Positions 1 through 8,315 of a stretch of 64,000 nt of DNA are shown here, piece after piece. The stretch is from Candidatus Latescibacterota bacterium (GTDB lineage Bacteria; Krumholzibacteriota; Krumholzibacteriia; JACNKJ01), in NCBI GenBank assembly GCA_020633725.1, contig JACKDC010000003.1:248001-312000 (forward strand), given 5' to 3'. Within the stretch, counting starts at the first letter, position 1; each line of letters opens with the position of its first letter. The notes under the pieces are model-generated. The model had not been told where the DNA came from, did not search any database, and worked only from the letters and a program-made list of their open reading frames with translations. The position numbers and the translations under genes are program-made.

Positions 1-305
1 GCCAGCGCGCCGTCGGGAGCGCCGCCGCCCTTGCCGCTCATCACCGTCCAGAAGAGGCTGTGGTTCCAGTGGCCGCCGCCGTTGTTGCGCACCGCCGTGC
101 GCTGGGCCTCGGGCACGTCGCCGAGATGGGCGAGCAGGGTGTCCAGGGGCTTGTCCGCGGAGGCGCCGCCGGCGGCCTCGAGGGCCTTGTTCAGATTGGC
201 GACGTAGCCGGCGTGGTGCTTGTCGTGATGGATCTCCATCGTCCGCGCGTCGATGTGCGGCTCGAGAGCACCGAAGTCGTAGGGTAGATCAGGAAGCTTG
301 TGCAT
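1..305 (-). CDS. sod: Fe/Mn superoxide dismutase, N-terminal part (runs off window)
   Basis: Superoxide dismutase, converting superoxide to peroxide and oxygen. Only about the first 101 residues are in the window. The N-terminus reads MHKLPDLPYDFGALEPHID, followed by the HHDKHHAGYVANLN segment holding the first metal-ligand His region, and later the NNGGGHWNHSLFW segment with a second ligand His; all are family hallmarks. An ATG at 314 is also in frame, but AAGGAG abuts it directly. The ATG at 305 lies about 9 nt from that AAGGAG, so 305 is the better start. Fe versus Mn specificity cannot be told from this half. The protein has no signal peptide and is presumably cytoplasmic. Confidence 0.95.
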   Translation of the reverse strand, partial: MHKLPDLPYDFGALEPHIDARTMEIHHDKHHAGYVANLNKALEAAGGASADKPLDTLLAHLGDVPEAQRTAVRNNGGGHWNHSLFWTVMSGKGGGAPDGAL

Positions 306-341
306 CGTCTTCATCTCCTTCCACGGAATCCCAATGCAGGT

Positions 342-362
342 CCTTGGTCTTGGGGACCAAGG
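342..362. other. Inverted repeat in the sod leader
   Basis: CCTTGGTC at 342-349 and GACCAAGG at 355-362 form an 8-bp perfect inverted repeat around a 5-nt spacer, 37 nt upstream of the sod start codon. It could be a repressor operator or an mRNA leader hairpin; the sequence does not decide. The rest of 306-552 shows no gene. Confidence 0.4.
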
Positions 363-552
363 TAGTCCAATTTCGACGCGGGTCAAGAACCCCGCAAATC
401 TTAACGAGTTAGGAGATTTCAGGAGCGACAGATCCGCTTGCGGGCCGTGCGATTCGGGTGACAAAAACAGGCCCGAGCGGCGAATCCGGCCCGACCGCGT
501 GGACATGTTGTTGAGGACGCGCTAGACTCGAATCGTGGGAGGGAGGGGCACA

Positions 553-1458
553 ATGAAAATGAAGCTGATGTTCGCCGCGATTCTGTCGCTTGTAACGGCG
601 GCGCCCGCACTCGGCGTCTGCACGCCGACGGTTGTGGGCCTCTACGGGGAGCCGCAGGCCATCCTGTGTTCGATCGATTCGGACATCTACACCACAACTA
701 GTGTCTACCTCATCCTGACCCGGGACTGGCAGTCGCCGCCCCTGGAGTCGCTTGCGCTGGATCTGGTGGGCTGGCCGGGCGATGGGGAAGCGATCGTCAC
801 GACGGTCTGGGAGCACGCGCCGGTGTCGGGAGCTCCGGGCAGCACGATGACCTGGTCCTGGCCCGAAGGGCTCAGCGGCGGCCCCGTGCTGCTGCTGGGG
901 CGGATCGACGTCTTCCCGCTCATCCAGGACTGGCCAGGCGAGAACTGGTTCGTGCGGACGGAGATCCAGTCGATCCAGGACGTCTACCAACAGACGCCGC
1001 CGCACGCCGGTCTCGAGTTCGTCTTCAACTGCGCGGGAAGTGTCGACTGCAATTGTGTTTGGGACCTCTCCCTGTACAACGCACCAGATCTCGAACTGGC
1101 CGGCTTCTCGCCCGGACCGGGCGACGTGGTGTCAGGAAGCTTCGAATTGAGCTTCCACGTGCGGAGCCTGCTCTGCGACAACTACGGTGGCGGGGAGCAG
1201 CTGCCCTATACCGGCAGTGTACTGGTGAACGACGAGCTCGTCGCCGAACTCGCGGGTGACGAGAGTGGCATCGAGCAACTTACGCTCAGCACAGGGGACT
1301 TACCGGGGGGCTCATCTTTCACCGTGCGCGTGCTGCTGGACAACGGCGCCAGCACAGAGGCCCAGCTGGAGTACACGGTGGGCACGAGTACGGGCGTTCC
1401 GGATCCGCCCACGGCGAACGACGCCAGGAGCTTCTCCGCGATCAAGGCGCTCTACTGA
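553..1458 (+). CDS. Secreted two-domain protein with KALY-type tail (tandem paralog 1)
   Basis: Function not recognised. The 301-residue protein has a cleavable signal peptide (residues ~1-22, hydrophobic core LMFAAILSLVTAAPAL). Next comes a ~150-residue domain with conserved WEWPEG-like, WPGxxW and FNC-CNC elements, then an Ig-like domain (from ~residue 175) containing YTGSVLVNDELVAELAG. A linker, TGVPDPPTA, leads to the C-terminus FSAIKALY. It aligns along its length with the next two genes. Paired cysteines suggest disulfides outside the cytoplasm. The upstream ATG at 535 would put MGGRGT before the signal peptide; GGGAGG 5' of 553 favours 553. The tail recurs in unrelated genes of this window. 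Confidence 0.85.
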   Translation: MKMKLMFAAILSLVTAAPALGVCTPTVVGLYGEPQAILCSIDSDIYTTTSVYLILTRDWQSPPLESLALDLVGWPGDGEAIVTTVWEHAPVSGAPGSTMTWSWPEGLSGGPVLLLGRIDVFPLIQDWPGENWFVRTEIQSIQDVYQQTPPHAGLEFVFNCAGSVDCNCVWDLSLYNAPDLELAGFSPGPGDVVSGSFELSFHVRSLLCDNYGGGEQLPYTGSVLVNDELVAELAGDESGIEQLTLSTGDLPGGSSFTVRVLLDNGASTEAQLEYTVGTSTGVPDPPTANDARSFSAIKALY

Positions 1459-1500
1459 TGCAGCGGATGTGATGGCCGGAGTGGGGACGTGGAGGAGATC

Positions 1501-2406
1501 ATGAAATGCGCGGCTTTGCTCGCCGCCGTCTTGCTGGCGGCCTGGCCTGTTCCAGGGCATGCCTGGTGCGGGAACTCGACGGTCGGCATCTACGCGGAAA
1601 ACGCTGGCGTGCTGTGCAACGCGGACAGCGATTCCTCGGATGAACTCACCCTCTACCTGCTCCTGATGAGGCGCCAGGCGACGCCGCTGCGTGAGCTCCG
1701 GATCCTGATGACCGGCTGGCCCGACGGTGGCGACGCCCAGATCGATGCCGACTGGATTCACGAACCTGCTACCGGCGAGCTTGGCGGAACCCTCGTCTGG
1801 GAATGGCCCGAGGGCGTGGACACTGCGCCGATGCTCTTGCTCGGCACCATCCACGTGTCCCCACCGAACGGCCTCTGGCCGGGCTGGGACTGGCTCGTGA
1901 ACGTCGAGACGGAGAGCCTGCTGGACATCTACCAGCAGTCGACCCCCGTCGGGCCGACGCACTTCGTCTTCAACTGCACGGGCGTCGACGGCAACTGCGA
2001 CTGCTCGCCGGTCGACCACGAGCCCGAGTCGACCGCCGCCATCGAGGTCGAGGGAGTTTCCCCGGGTCCTGGAGCGATCGTGGGCGGAACCTTCGACCTG
2101 AGCTTCCACGTGTGGAGCCGCTGGTGCGACGGCTACGGAGGCTGGGAGCTCCCCTACACCGGCAGCGTGCTGGCGAACGACGAGCTCGTCGCCGAACTCG
2201 CGGGTGACGAGAGCGGCATCGAACAGCTCACCCTCGACACCGGCGACCTGCCCTCGGGGTCCATCCTCAGCGTGCGGGTGCTGCTGGACAACGGCGCCAG
2301 CACCCAGGCGCAGCTCGATTACGTCGTGGACACGAGCACCGGCGTCCCCGACCCGCCGACGGCGGATGGCGAGATGAGCGTTTCCGCGATCAAGGCGCGC
2401 TACTGA
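1501..2406 (+). CDS. Secreted two-domain protein with KARY tail (tandem paralog 2)
   Basis: Paralog of the preceding gene: 301 residues and exactly the same gene length (906 nt). It has a signal peptide (~1-21, ending GHA-W), a Cys-containing first domain and an Ig-like second domain, and ends VSAIKARY. The ATG at 1501 follows GGAGGAG closely; an in-frame GTG at 1489 lies within the ribosome binding site and is less likely. A stretch around 2179-2216 is nearly identical in DNA to 1231-1268 of paralog 1, and its 3' end is nearly identical to that of paralog 3. Function unknown; export outside the inner membrane is inferred. Confidence 0.85.
   Translation: MKCAALLAAVLLAAWPVPGHAWCGNSTVGIYAENAGVLCNADSDSSDELTLYLLLMRRQATPLRELRILMTGWPDGGDAQIDADWIHEPATGELGGTLVWEWPEGVDTAPMLLLGTIHVSPPNGLWPGWDWLVNVETESLLDIYQQSTPVGPTHFVFNCTGVDGNCDCSPVDHEPESTAAIEVEGVSPGPGAIVGGTFDLSFHVWSRWCDGYGGWELPYTGSVLANDELVAELAGDESGIEQLTLDTGDLPSGSILSVRVLLDNGASTQAQLDYVVDTSTGVPDPPTADGEMSVSAIKARY
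2281..2394 (+). repeat. 114-bp direct repeat, copy 1 (copy 2 at 3374-3487)
   Basis: The last ~114 nt of coding sequence of paralog 2 match 3374-3487 of paralog 3 with only two visible differences (GAGC versus AAAC within the codons for TSTG/TNTG). Upstream the two genes diverge strongly. Near-identity confined to the 3' end suggests recent gene conversion rather than simple descent. Confidence 0.85.
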
Positions 2407-2492
2407 ACGGCGGGAGTGATGAGCAGGTCGTCACAGGGAATCGTGGTCGAGCTGCTGGCGACAGCGGTCCGTGCGGCGATCGTCAGCCCTGC

Positions 2493-2523
2493 GAGGCCCC
2501 GTCCGATCGACGGGGTGGGCCTC
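2493..2523 (+). other. Hairpin between paralogs 2 and 3
   Basis: Within the 190-nt gap after paralog 2, the arms CCCCGTC and GACGGGG, flanked by GAGGC/GCCTC, form a strong hairpin. It has no T-tract, so it is either a Rho-independent-like terminator of poor quality or an RNA processing/stability element. No gene is seen in 2407-2596. Confidence 0.4.
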
Positions 2524-2596
2524 TGCACCCAAGGACTCGAGTGCGGGTGGCCATGACGTCGCCGTCGATCGAGACTCTACGCGTGGGAGGTGGCAA

Positions 2597-3499
2597 ATGA
2601 CAGTCAAGCTGGGGCTCGCCGTACTACTGGTCGTCGCCTCGTTCACGGTCGCGCACGGAGCCTGTGGCAGCGCCGTGGTCGGACTCTTCGGGGATGATCA
2701 AGCAGTTCTCTGCCAGGCCAACACCGCGCTGTACAGCACGACGACGGTGTACCTGTTCCTGTTCTCATCCGCCTCGGCACCGCTGCGTTCGGTCGAGGTG
2801 AACCTCGCTGGCTGGCCCAGCGGCGAGGGGGGGCTGATCACCCCCCACTGGGAGCACTTCCCCGATTCGGGCGATCTGGGCAGCACCCTCCGCTGGGAAT
2901 GGCCGGAGGGCCTGGACGATGCGCTGTCTCTCTTCCTGGGCTCCATCGACATCTTCGTGCTCGAAGAGGGCTGGCCTGGCCAAGACTGGATCGTGGACGC
3001 GGAGATCCAGTCGATCGAGGACATCTACCACCAGATTCCGCCACACAGAGATCTGCAGTTCGTGTTCAACTGCACGGGACAGGTCGAGTGCGAGTGTGGC
3101 TGGGGCTTTCCGGCCTACAATGAGCCGAGCATCGAGGCTTCGAGCTTCTCCCCGGCGCCGGGGGCCTCCGTGGCAGGCAGCTTCGCCTTCAATTTCCACG
3201 TGATGAGCGTGCTCTGCGAGCCCTATGGCGGACAGCAATCGCTCCCTTACACCGGTAGCCTACTTGTGAACGACGAGCTCGTCGCCGATCTGGCCGGCAA
3301 TGGCAGCGGGGAACAGCTGCTCACCCTCGACACGGGTGACCTGCCGGCAGGGTCGACGATGAGCGTGCGCGTGCTGCTGGACAACGGCGCCAGCACCCAG
3401 GCGCAGCTCGATTACGTCGTGGACACAAACACCGGCGTCCCCGACCCGCCGACGGCGGATGGCGAGATGAGCGTTTCCGCGATCAAGTCCCGCTATTGA
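2597..3499 (+). CDS. Secreted two-domain protein with KSRY tail (tandem paralog 3)
   Basis: Third paralog, 300 residues. It has a signal peptide (MTVKLGLAVLLVVASFTVAHG), a first domain with WEWPEGLDD, WPGQDW and FNC-x-CEC elements, an Ig-like domain with YTGSLLVNDELVADLAG, and a C-terminus VSAIKSRY. GGGAGG upstream supports the ATG at 2597; an in-frame codon at 2471 would add ~40 non-signal residues. Its stop lies inside the 3' end of the convergent kinase-transferase gene (17-nt overlap). Function unknown. Confidence 0.85.
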   Translation: MTVKLGLAVLLVVASFTVAHGACGSAVVGLFGDDQAVLCQANTALYSTTTVYLFLFSSASAPLRSVEVNLAGWPSGEGGLITPHWEHFPDSGDLGSTLRWEWPEGLDDALSLFLGSIDIFVLEEGWPGQDWIVDAEIQSIEDIYHQIPPHRDLQFVFNCTGQVECECGWGFPAYNEPSIEASSFSPAPGASVAGSFAFNFHVMSVLCEPYGGQQSLPYTGSLLVNDELVADLAGNGSGEQLLTLDTGDLPAGSTMSVRVLLDNGASTQAQLDYVVDTNTGVPDPPTADGEMSVSAIKSRY

Positions 3500-5681
3500 C
3501 CCGCTCCGCGCGGCCCTGGAAGTAGAGCCGCAGGCTGAGCGCCAGGCTGGACAGCTTGGTGAGCGCCGTGTCGCCCCGGCTGGTGAGGACGACGGGAATC
3601 TCGCAGCCCACGATCACGCCGGCCGCGTTGAGACCGCTCGACACCGTGAGCGACTTGTAGACGGCGTTGCCCGCGTCGATGCCCGGCATGATCAGGATGT
3701 CCGCCGTCCCGCGGATCTCGCCGTGGTAGCCCTTCTCCTCGGCGATGGCCGCGTCGACGGCCACGTCGAAGCTGAGTGGGCCTTCCACCAGGCAGTCCTT
3801 GCGCTCGGCGAAGCCGCGCGCGATCTCGGCCGCCTCCACGCTGCTCTCGATGCGCGGATTGACCTTCTCGATGGCGCTGATCACGGCCACCTTGGGGCGG
3901 GGCAGGTTCAGGCTGCGGGCCACCACCAGGGCGTTCTCGAGGATGCGTCGCTTCTTGTCCTGGTCGGGATCGACGTTGATGCCCGCGTCGCTCAGCAGCA
4001 GCAGCTTGCCCTGCTCCGAGCGCTGGAAGACGGCCACGTGGCTGAACAGCGCGCCTTCGTGCAGCCGTCCCCGCTCCTTCAGCCAGCGGAAGACGGGGGC
4101 CAGCAGCTCCTCGGTCTTCACGGAGCCCTTCATCAGCACCTGGCAGCGATCTTCGGCGTAGAGCTCGAGGCAGCGGGCGACGGGATCGTCGGCCTCGACC
4201 AGCTCGAAGTCGCCGCGGCGCAGGTCGAGGCCCACCTTGGCGGCCATCTTGCGCGTGGCGGTGATGTCCCCCACCAACATGAAGCGGGCGATCTTGAACT
4301 CGCCCTCCTCGGTGGCGCGGCGCGCGGCCTCGAGGGCGTCGTCGTTGTCCGAACCGGCGATGGCGATGGTGGGCAGGAAGTGTCGATTGACCTGGCTGCG
4401 TGTGGCCTGGATCAGCTCCTCGAGGCTGCGGATCGGGCTGCCCGGCCGCCGCCGCATCACGGGCTTCCTGAAGACGGGCTGATCCATGAGACGGTTCTCG
4501 TACTGGCGGTAGGCCGCCAGCATGTCGCGCTCCTCTTCATAGCGTCGCAGACTGTCGGGCTCGAGCAGCGCGCGGGCCATGCCGGCCGCCAGGCTCTCCT
4601 GCTCCACTGATCCAGGCAGCCGCACCACCGGCAGCAGCCCGCCCACGCGCTCCTCGATCCGGTCCGCCAGTTCGCGGCTGCGCGACAGCCCGCCCGTGAT
4701 GACCACGTAGTCGGGCCGTCCCCAGCCCGCCGCGCAGGACAGGATGCCCTCGCTGATCTTCTGCGCGAAGAAGCGCAGCAGCAGGTTGATCTTGTCGGCC
4801 TGCGCGCGCGTGGCGCCGTGCTCCCTGAAGTCGAGGAGCGTCTTGAAGTCGTTCGTGCCGGCCAGCGAGAGCAGTCCGCCCTCGCGAAAGACGCCGCGGC
4901 TCAGTTCGTCCAGCGCGACGTGATGCCCTTCCAGCGCCAGCAGCAGATCGTGGATGGGCAGCGCGCCGCTGCGGTTCATGGACGGCAACCCGCTGAACGC
5001 GTTGATCACCCGCACGGCCTTGCCCCGGTGGAAGCGGATCACCGAGATGCCCCCGCCCAGGTGCGCGCTCACCACGCTGGCCTCGTCCGGATCGATGCCG
5101 AACTCCCAGGCGCTCAGCCGCAGCACGGCGCGATGGTTGAGGTAGTGCGCCGCCGTGCCGTCCGTCTTGAACTCCCGGAGGCCCGTCATGCGGCTTTCGA
5201 TCTCCACCTCGTCGATCATGGGCGGGTCGGTGATAACGACAGGTGTCCCGCGGGCACAGCGCTCCCTGAGCGCCAGCGCGATGGGCACGCCGAGGCTGGA
5301 CGCATGCTTCAGCCGGGGGTGAGCCAGGTCCTCGAGCAGGGCGTCGCTGATGGGATAGACCCCGCTGGGCACCGGCTTCAGGACGCCTCCTCGCGAGGCG
5401 ATGCCGTCGAGGCGGCTCAGATCGATCCCGGTCTGGGCCAGCCAGCCGCGGATCAGCTCGGCGCGGCTCTCGGGGCTGTCCTCCTGGTCCGGGTCGAGGT
5501 GCACCTCGAAGTCCGCACGCTTTTCGATGCCCTCGAAGTAGGCGACCTTCGTGGAGGTGGAGCCGGGATTGATGACGAGAATGCGGTAGCCGGCCTCCGC
5601 CAAGCGCTCGGCCAGCGGCGCGCCCAGGAGCCGCCGGAAGATCTCCAGCGGCGGCATCTTGCGCAGTAACAGGGTCTTCAC
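3483..5681 (-). CDS. Butyrate kinase - phosphate butyryltransferase fusion
   Basis: A 732-residue fusion of two enzymes normally encoded by separate genes. Residues ~30-400 form an acetate/butyrate kinase (ASKHA fold) with NPGSTSTK at 38-45, the SAHLGGGIS phosphate loop and VVITGGLSRS, closest to butyrate kinase. Residues ~430-725 form a phosphate acetyl/butyryltransferase, with IAIAGSDNDDALEAA, LMKGSVKTEELL and NVDPDQDKKRRILENA. Together they would interconvert an acyl-CoA, acyl-phosphate and acid, making or using ATP. In known bacteria ptb and buk are adjacent separate genes in the order ptb-buk; here the order is kinase then transferase in one chain. The start is GTG 5681 (GAGGG upstream); ATG 5657 is an alternative. 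Substrate (butyrate versus branched acyl) is not known. Confidence 0.9.
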   Translation of the reverse strand: MKTLLLRKMPPLEIFRRLLGAPLAERLAEAGYRILVINPGSTSTKVAYFEGIEKRADFEVHLDPDQEDSPESRAELIRGWLAQTGIDLSRLDGIASRGGVLKPVPSGVYPISDALLEDLAHPRLKHASSLGVPIALALRERCARGTPVVITDPPMIDEVEIESRMTGLREFKTDGTAAHYLNHRAVLRLSAWEFGIDPDEASVVSAHLGGGISVIRFHRGKAVRVINAFSGLPSMNRSGALPIHDLLLALEGHHVALDELSRGVFREGGLLSLAGTNDFKTLLDFREHGATRAQADKINLLLRFFAQKISEGILSCAAGWGRPDYVVITGGLSRSRELADRIEERVGGLLPVVRLPGSVEQESLAAGMARALLEPDSLRRYEEERDMLAAYRQYENRLMDQPVFRKPVMRRRPGSPIRSLEELIQATRSQVNRHFLPTIAIAGSDNDDALEAARRATEEGEFKIARFMLVGDITATRKMAAKVGLDLRRGDFELVEADDPVARCLELYAEDRCQVLMKGSVKTEELLAPVFRWLKERGRLHEGALFSHVAVFQRSEQGKLLLLSDAGINVDPDQDKKRRILENALVVARSLNLPRPKVAVISAIEKVNPRIESSVEAAEIARGFAERKDCLVEGPLSFDVAVDAAIAEEKGYHGEIRGTADILIMPGIDAGNAVYKSLTVSSGLNAAGVIVGCEIPVVLTSRGDTALTKLSSLALSLRLYFQGRAERVNSGT

Positions 5682-5724
5682 GCCCTCAAGGTAGCCAGGA
5701 CCGGGCCACCCGCAATAGAGGAAA

Positions 5725-5748
5725 GGCCCGACGGAGATCCGCCGGGCC
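5725..5748 (-). terminator. Rho-independent-like terminator of the C25 protease gene
   Basis: GGCCCGACGG / CCGCCGGGCC arms around AGAT form a stem with one mismatch. On the minus strand it is followed by TTTCCTCTATT. It lies 3' of the protease stop and just upstream of the kinase-transferase start. Confidence 0.55.
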
Positions 5749-5771
5749 CTGTGCAGACGAGAGATGGCCCT

Positions 5772-5822
5772 GCGCCCCTTCCCGCGAGCGACTTCGAAGT
5801 GGAGTCGAGCGGGAAGGGGCGC
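5772..5822 (-). terminator. Long stem-loop directly 3' of the C25 protease gene
   Basis: GCGCCCCTTCCCGC (5772-5785) and GCGGGAAGGGGCGC (5809-5822) form a 14-bp perfect stem, with a further CGACT/AGTCG pairing inside the loop. It starts 7 nt after the stop codon. It has no T-tract of its own but may act with the second hairpin at 5725-5748. Confidence 0.55.
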
Positions 5823-5828
5823 GGGGAC

Positions 5829-8111
5829 TTACTTGAGGAGCAGCATCTTCTTCGTCTCGCTGAACTGCCCCGCGTCCAGGCGATAGAAGTAGACGCCGCT
5901 GCCCACCGGGCGGCCCGCCGCGTCGGTGCCGTTCCAGACCACCTGCTGCGAGCCGGCGGGCATCATGCCGTCGGCCAGCGTCACGACGTACTGACCGGTG
6001 GCGGCGTAGACGTCCAGGCGGACATCGGCGGCCTCGGGCAGCGCGAAGCTGATCGTGGTCTTCGGGTTGAACGGGTTCGGATGGTTCTGGCCCAGGGCGA
6101 AGGCGTTGGGCGCAGTGTCATCCACCGGCGTGAGGTCGGTGAGGACGTCCACCTGATCGATCACGGCGAAGCGGTTGAAGTTGGTCACCGTCACGGTGAT
6201 GTAGGTGTCCGGCAGCGCGTCCACGAGGGCGACCACGGCCGTGCCGCTGATGTCGCAGGTCGCCGCGCCGAGGAAACGGCCGGCGTCGCTCAGGCCCACG
6301 AGGGCGCCGGGCTCGGCCATCACGGTGAAGGTGGTGGCGTCGCCCAGGATCTGCGCGTCATGGGTCACGGTCATCGCCGTCGGCGTGTCCGTGCGCACGC
6401 GCAGGGTCGGATCGCCGAAGACCGTCCAGCACTTGTACTCGGTCTGACCGGTGGTGCCGTACTCGTCCATCATCTGGCAGGAGCCGTTGAAGCAGAGCGC
6501 GCCGAAGCTGCGCTTCGCGCCGGCGATCATCAGGTCGATGACCTCGTCCTGCGCGCTCATGGGCGGCGCCCAGCTCTGGTTGATGGTGGAGCCGTAGAAG
6601 CCCACGGCGCCCGTCGGCTCGCCGTTGTGGCTGGCGCGCAGCCAGGCCTCGGCGAAGCAGGTCGTGGTCATGAACTCGCCGTTCACGCAGGCCACGCTGA
6701 CGATGAAGGGCAGCATGTTGTCGTTCACCAGCGCGTTCACGTTCGTGTTGCTGAAGCCGGAGGTCGTCCACGCCGTCGTGCTGCCGTGGCCGGTGTAGTT
6801 CATGATGCCGCGGCCGGCGTTGACGGCGGTGGTCACGCGCGCGGCGTTGGCGCCGTTGGTGTCGTAGATCTGGTCGACTTCGTCGTAGGTGAAGTTCAGG
6901 AGCTTCTGGCGGATGACGTCCTGGTGCTGCCAGTCGGCCTCGCCGTCGTCACCGATGCCCGAGCCCTGGGACGAGCCGAGGCCCGTGCCCTTGTGGTACC
7001 AGGCCGCGCCGGCCTGGGCGTCGCGCTCGTACTCGATGAACTTGGTGATCTGGAGGGTCACCTCGGCCGTGGTGGTCGCGCTCAGACGGCCGATGAAGCC
7101 CTCGGGATAGCTGTCCGTGCCGGCCAGCAGCGCCAGGGACGGATCCGACGCGCCGCCGCTCCAGGTGATGTAAGGCACCTGCGGGCCGTCGCCCACCAGC
7201 AGCACGTAGCAGAGGTCGTCGTTGTCGTACATGCCCTGCACGTAGGTCTTCAGGGCCGCGCCCGTGGCGCCGGCCTCGGAGACGGGGATCATCGTGGTCT
7301 TGATGCCCATCTGGTTCTTCCAGTCCACGAAGGGCTGCATGGCGCCCATGAAGGCGTCGTAGGCGATGACCAGCAGGCATCCGCCCTCGGGCACGCTGCT
7401 GTAGCGGTCGCCGTCGGCTCCGAGCTCGGCGTAGTTGAGGTAGTGGTCCCGATAGATGCGCTCGAAGTCGGCGACGCGGGTCGACGGCCGGTGCGTGAGG
7501 ACGTTGGTCTTGCCCGGACCCGCGGCGGACACTTCCACCGTGAGATCCGTGTAGACGCGCAGCGTGTGGCTCGCGGCGTTGTACTGGAAGGGGTTCACCT
7601 CGACCACCAGGCCGCGCGTGTCGCGCATGATGTAGGGCTCGTCCAGCATGGCCGGCTTCGCGGGATACCAGTCGTTCGACGCGTAGAAGGCGTCGAAGTT
7701 GTGGCGGACCAGCGCGGGGTCGACGTTGCGGGTCAGGTTGCCCTTGGACGGGGCCACGTCGATGCCCGGCAGATCCACGTAGTTCGCGCCCACGATCCGC
7801 AGCTGCATCGCGGCGTCGTCGGGGATGACGATGGACTCGCGCAGCGTCGGCAGCTCCGGCAGGCCGGCGTCGAGGTGCTTCGCGCGACGGCCCAGGTCGA
7901 CGGTGCTGTACTCACGGCCGCCGATCCACACCGACTCGAGGTCGAAGGCGTTGACGCCGTAGTGGATCACGGTGCGCTCCGGCGTCGCCTGGAGCACCTG
8001 GATGTCGTAGAGGTCCTCACCGTTCTGGAGGACCACCTGCTGACTGGCGAGAGCAGCGCCGGCCACGGTCAGGAGGAGCGCGAGGCTGAGCAGCGTTGAC
8101 AGACGTTTCAT
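5829..8111 (-). CDS. Gingipain-like C25 family cysteine protease with FlgD-like/T9SS sorting domain
   Basis: Secreted 760-residue protease of peptidase family C25. The signal peptide (MKRLSTLLSLALLLTVAGAALAS) is followed by a propeptide-like region and the catalytic domain from ~residue 240. The catalytic dyad is visible: His442 in NYTGHGS and Cys475 in SVACVNGE. After an Ig-like segment (from ~580), the last ~85 residues are a FlgD-like/Por-type sorting domain beginning NHPNPFNPKTTISFALP and ending KKMLLLK. It is predicted to cross the outer membrane by a type IX-like route. The ATG at 8111 fits the signal peptide; an in-frame upstream codon at 8159 would add 16 residues before it. Monocistronic, with hairpins at both ends. 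Confidence 0.93.
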   Translation of the reverse strand: MKRLSTLLSLALLLTVAGAALASQQVVLQNGEDLYDIQVLQATPERTVIHYGVNAFDLESVWIGGREYSTVDLGRRAKHLDAGLPELPTLRESIVIPDDAAMQLRIVGANYVDLPGIDVAPSKGNLTRNVDPALVRHNFDAFYASNDWYPAKPAMLDEPYIMRDTRGLVVEVNPFQYNAASHTLRVYTDLTVEVSAAGPGKTNVLTHRPSTRVADFERIYRDHYLNYAELGADGDRYSSVPEGGCLLVIAYDAFMGAMQPFVDWKNQMGIKTTMIPVSEAGATGAALKTYVQGMYDNDDLCYVLLVGDGPQVPYITWSGGASDPSLALLAGTDSYPEGFIGRLSATTTAEVTLQITKFIEYERDAQAGAAWYHKGTGLGSSQGSGIGDDGEADWQHQDVIRQKLLNFTYDEVDQIYDTNGANAARVTTAVNAGRGIMNYTGHGSTTAWTTSGFSNTNVNALVNDNMLPFIVSVACVNGEFMTTTCFAEAWLRASHNGEPTGAVGFYGSTINQSWAPPMSAQDEVIDLMIAGAKRSFGALCFNGSCQMMDEYGTTGQTEYKCWTVFGDPTLRVRTDTPTAMTVTHDAQILGDATTFTVMAEPGALVGLSDAGRFLGAATCDISGTAVVALVDALPDTYITVTVTNFNRFAVIDQVDVLTDLTPVDDTAPNAFALGQNHPNPFNPKTTISFALPEAADVRLDVYAATGQYVVTLADGMMPAGSQQVVWNGTDAAGRPVGSGVYFYRLDAGQFSETKKMLLLK

Positions 8112-8264
8112 TCCAACCCCCGGGGGCAAGTGCGTGGGTACCGGGCGCCGAGCCGTCATGGCGGCGAAACGGCGCGACGGGCAGTCGCGAGGAAAGTCAG
8201 AGTCTATCAGATATCGGGGTGGACGACAACCGAAGACTGAGGCAGGACAGGGACTTACGAGAAA

Positions 8265-8289
8265 GCGCCGGGCATTGTCCGCCCGGCGC
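8265..8289 (-). terminator. Rho-independent terminator of the lipoprotein operon
   Basis: GCGCCGGGC (8265-8273) and GCCCGGCGC (8281-8289) form a 9-bp perfect stem with a 7-nt loop, 26 nt beyond the last lipoprotein stop. The minus strand continues TTTCTC. The remainder of 8112-8264 holds the presumed promoter region of the C25 protease; no clear -35/-10 was found. Confidence 0.7.
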
Positions 8290-8315
8290 CCCTGAAATAA
8301 TCGTGCAAAGTGCGG

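Noticed and set aside
5751..8099. Long plus-strand open frame opposite the C25 protease (also 24793-27108, 45651-48452 and 56984-61402)
   Set aside because: Low-complexity His/Arg/Gly/Ala-rich translations with no domain, opposite or out of frame with clearly real genes; typical shadows in GC-rich DNA.
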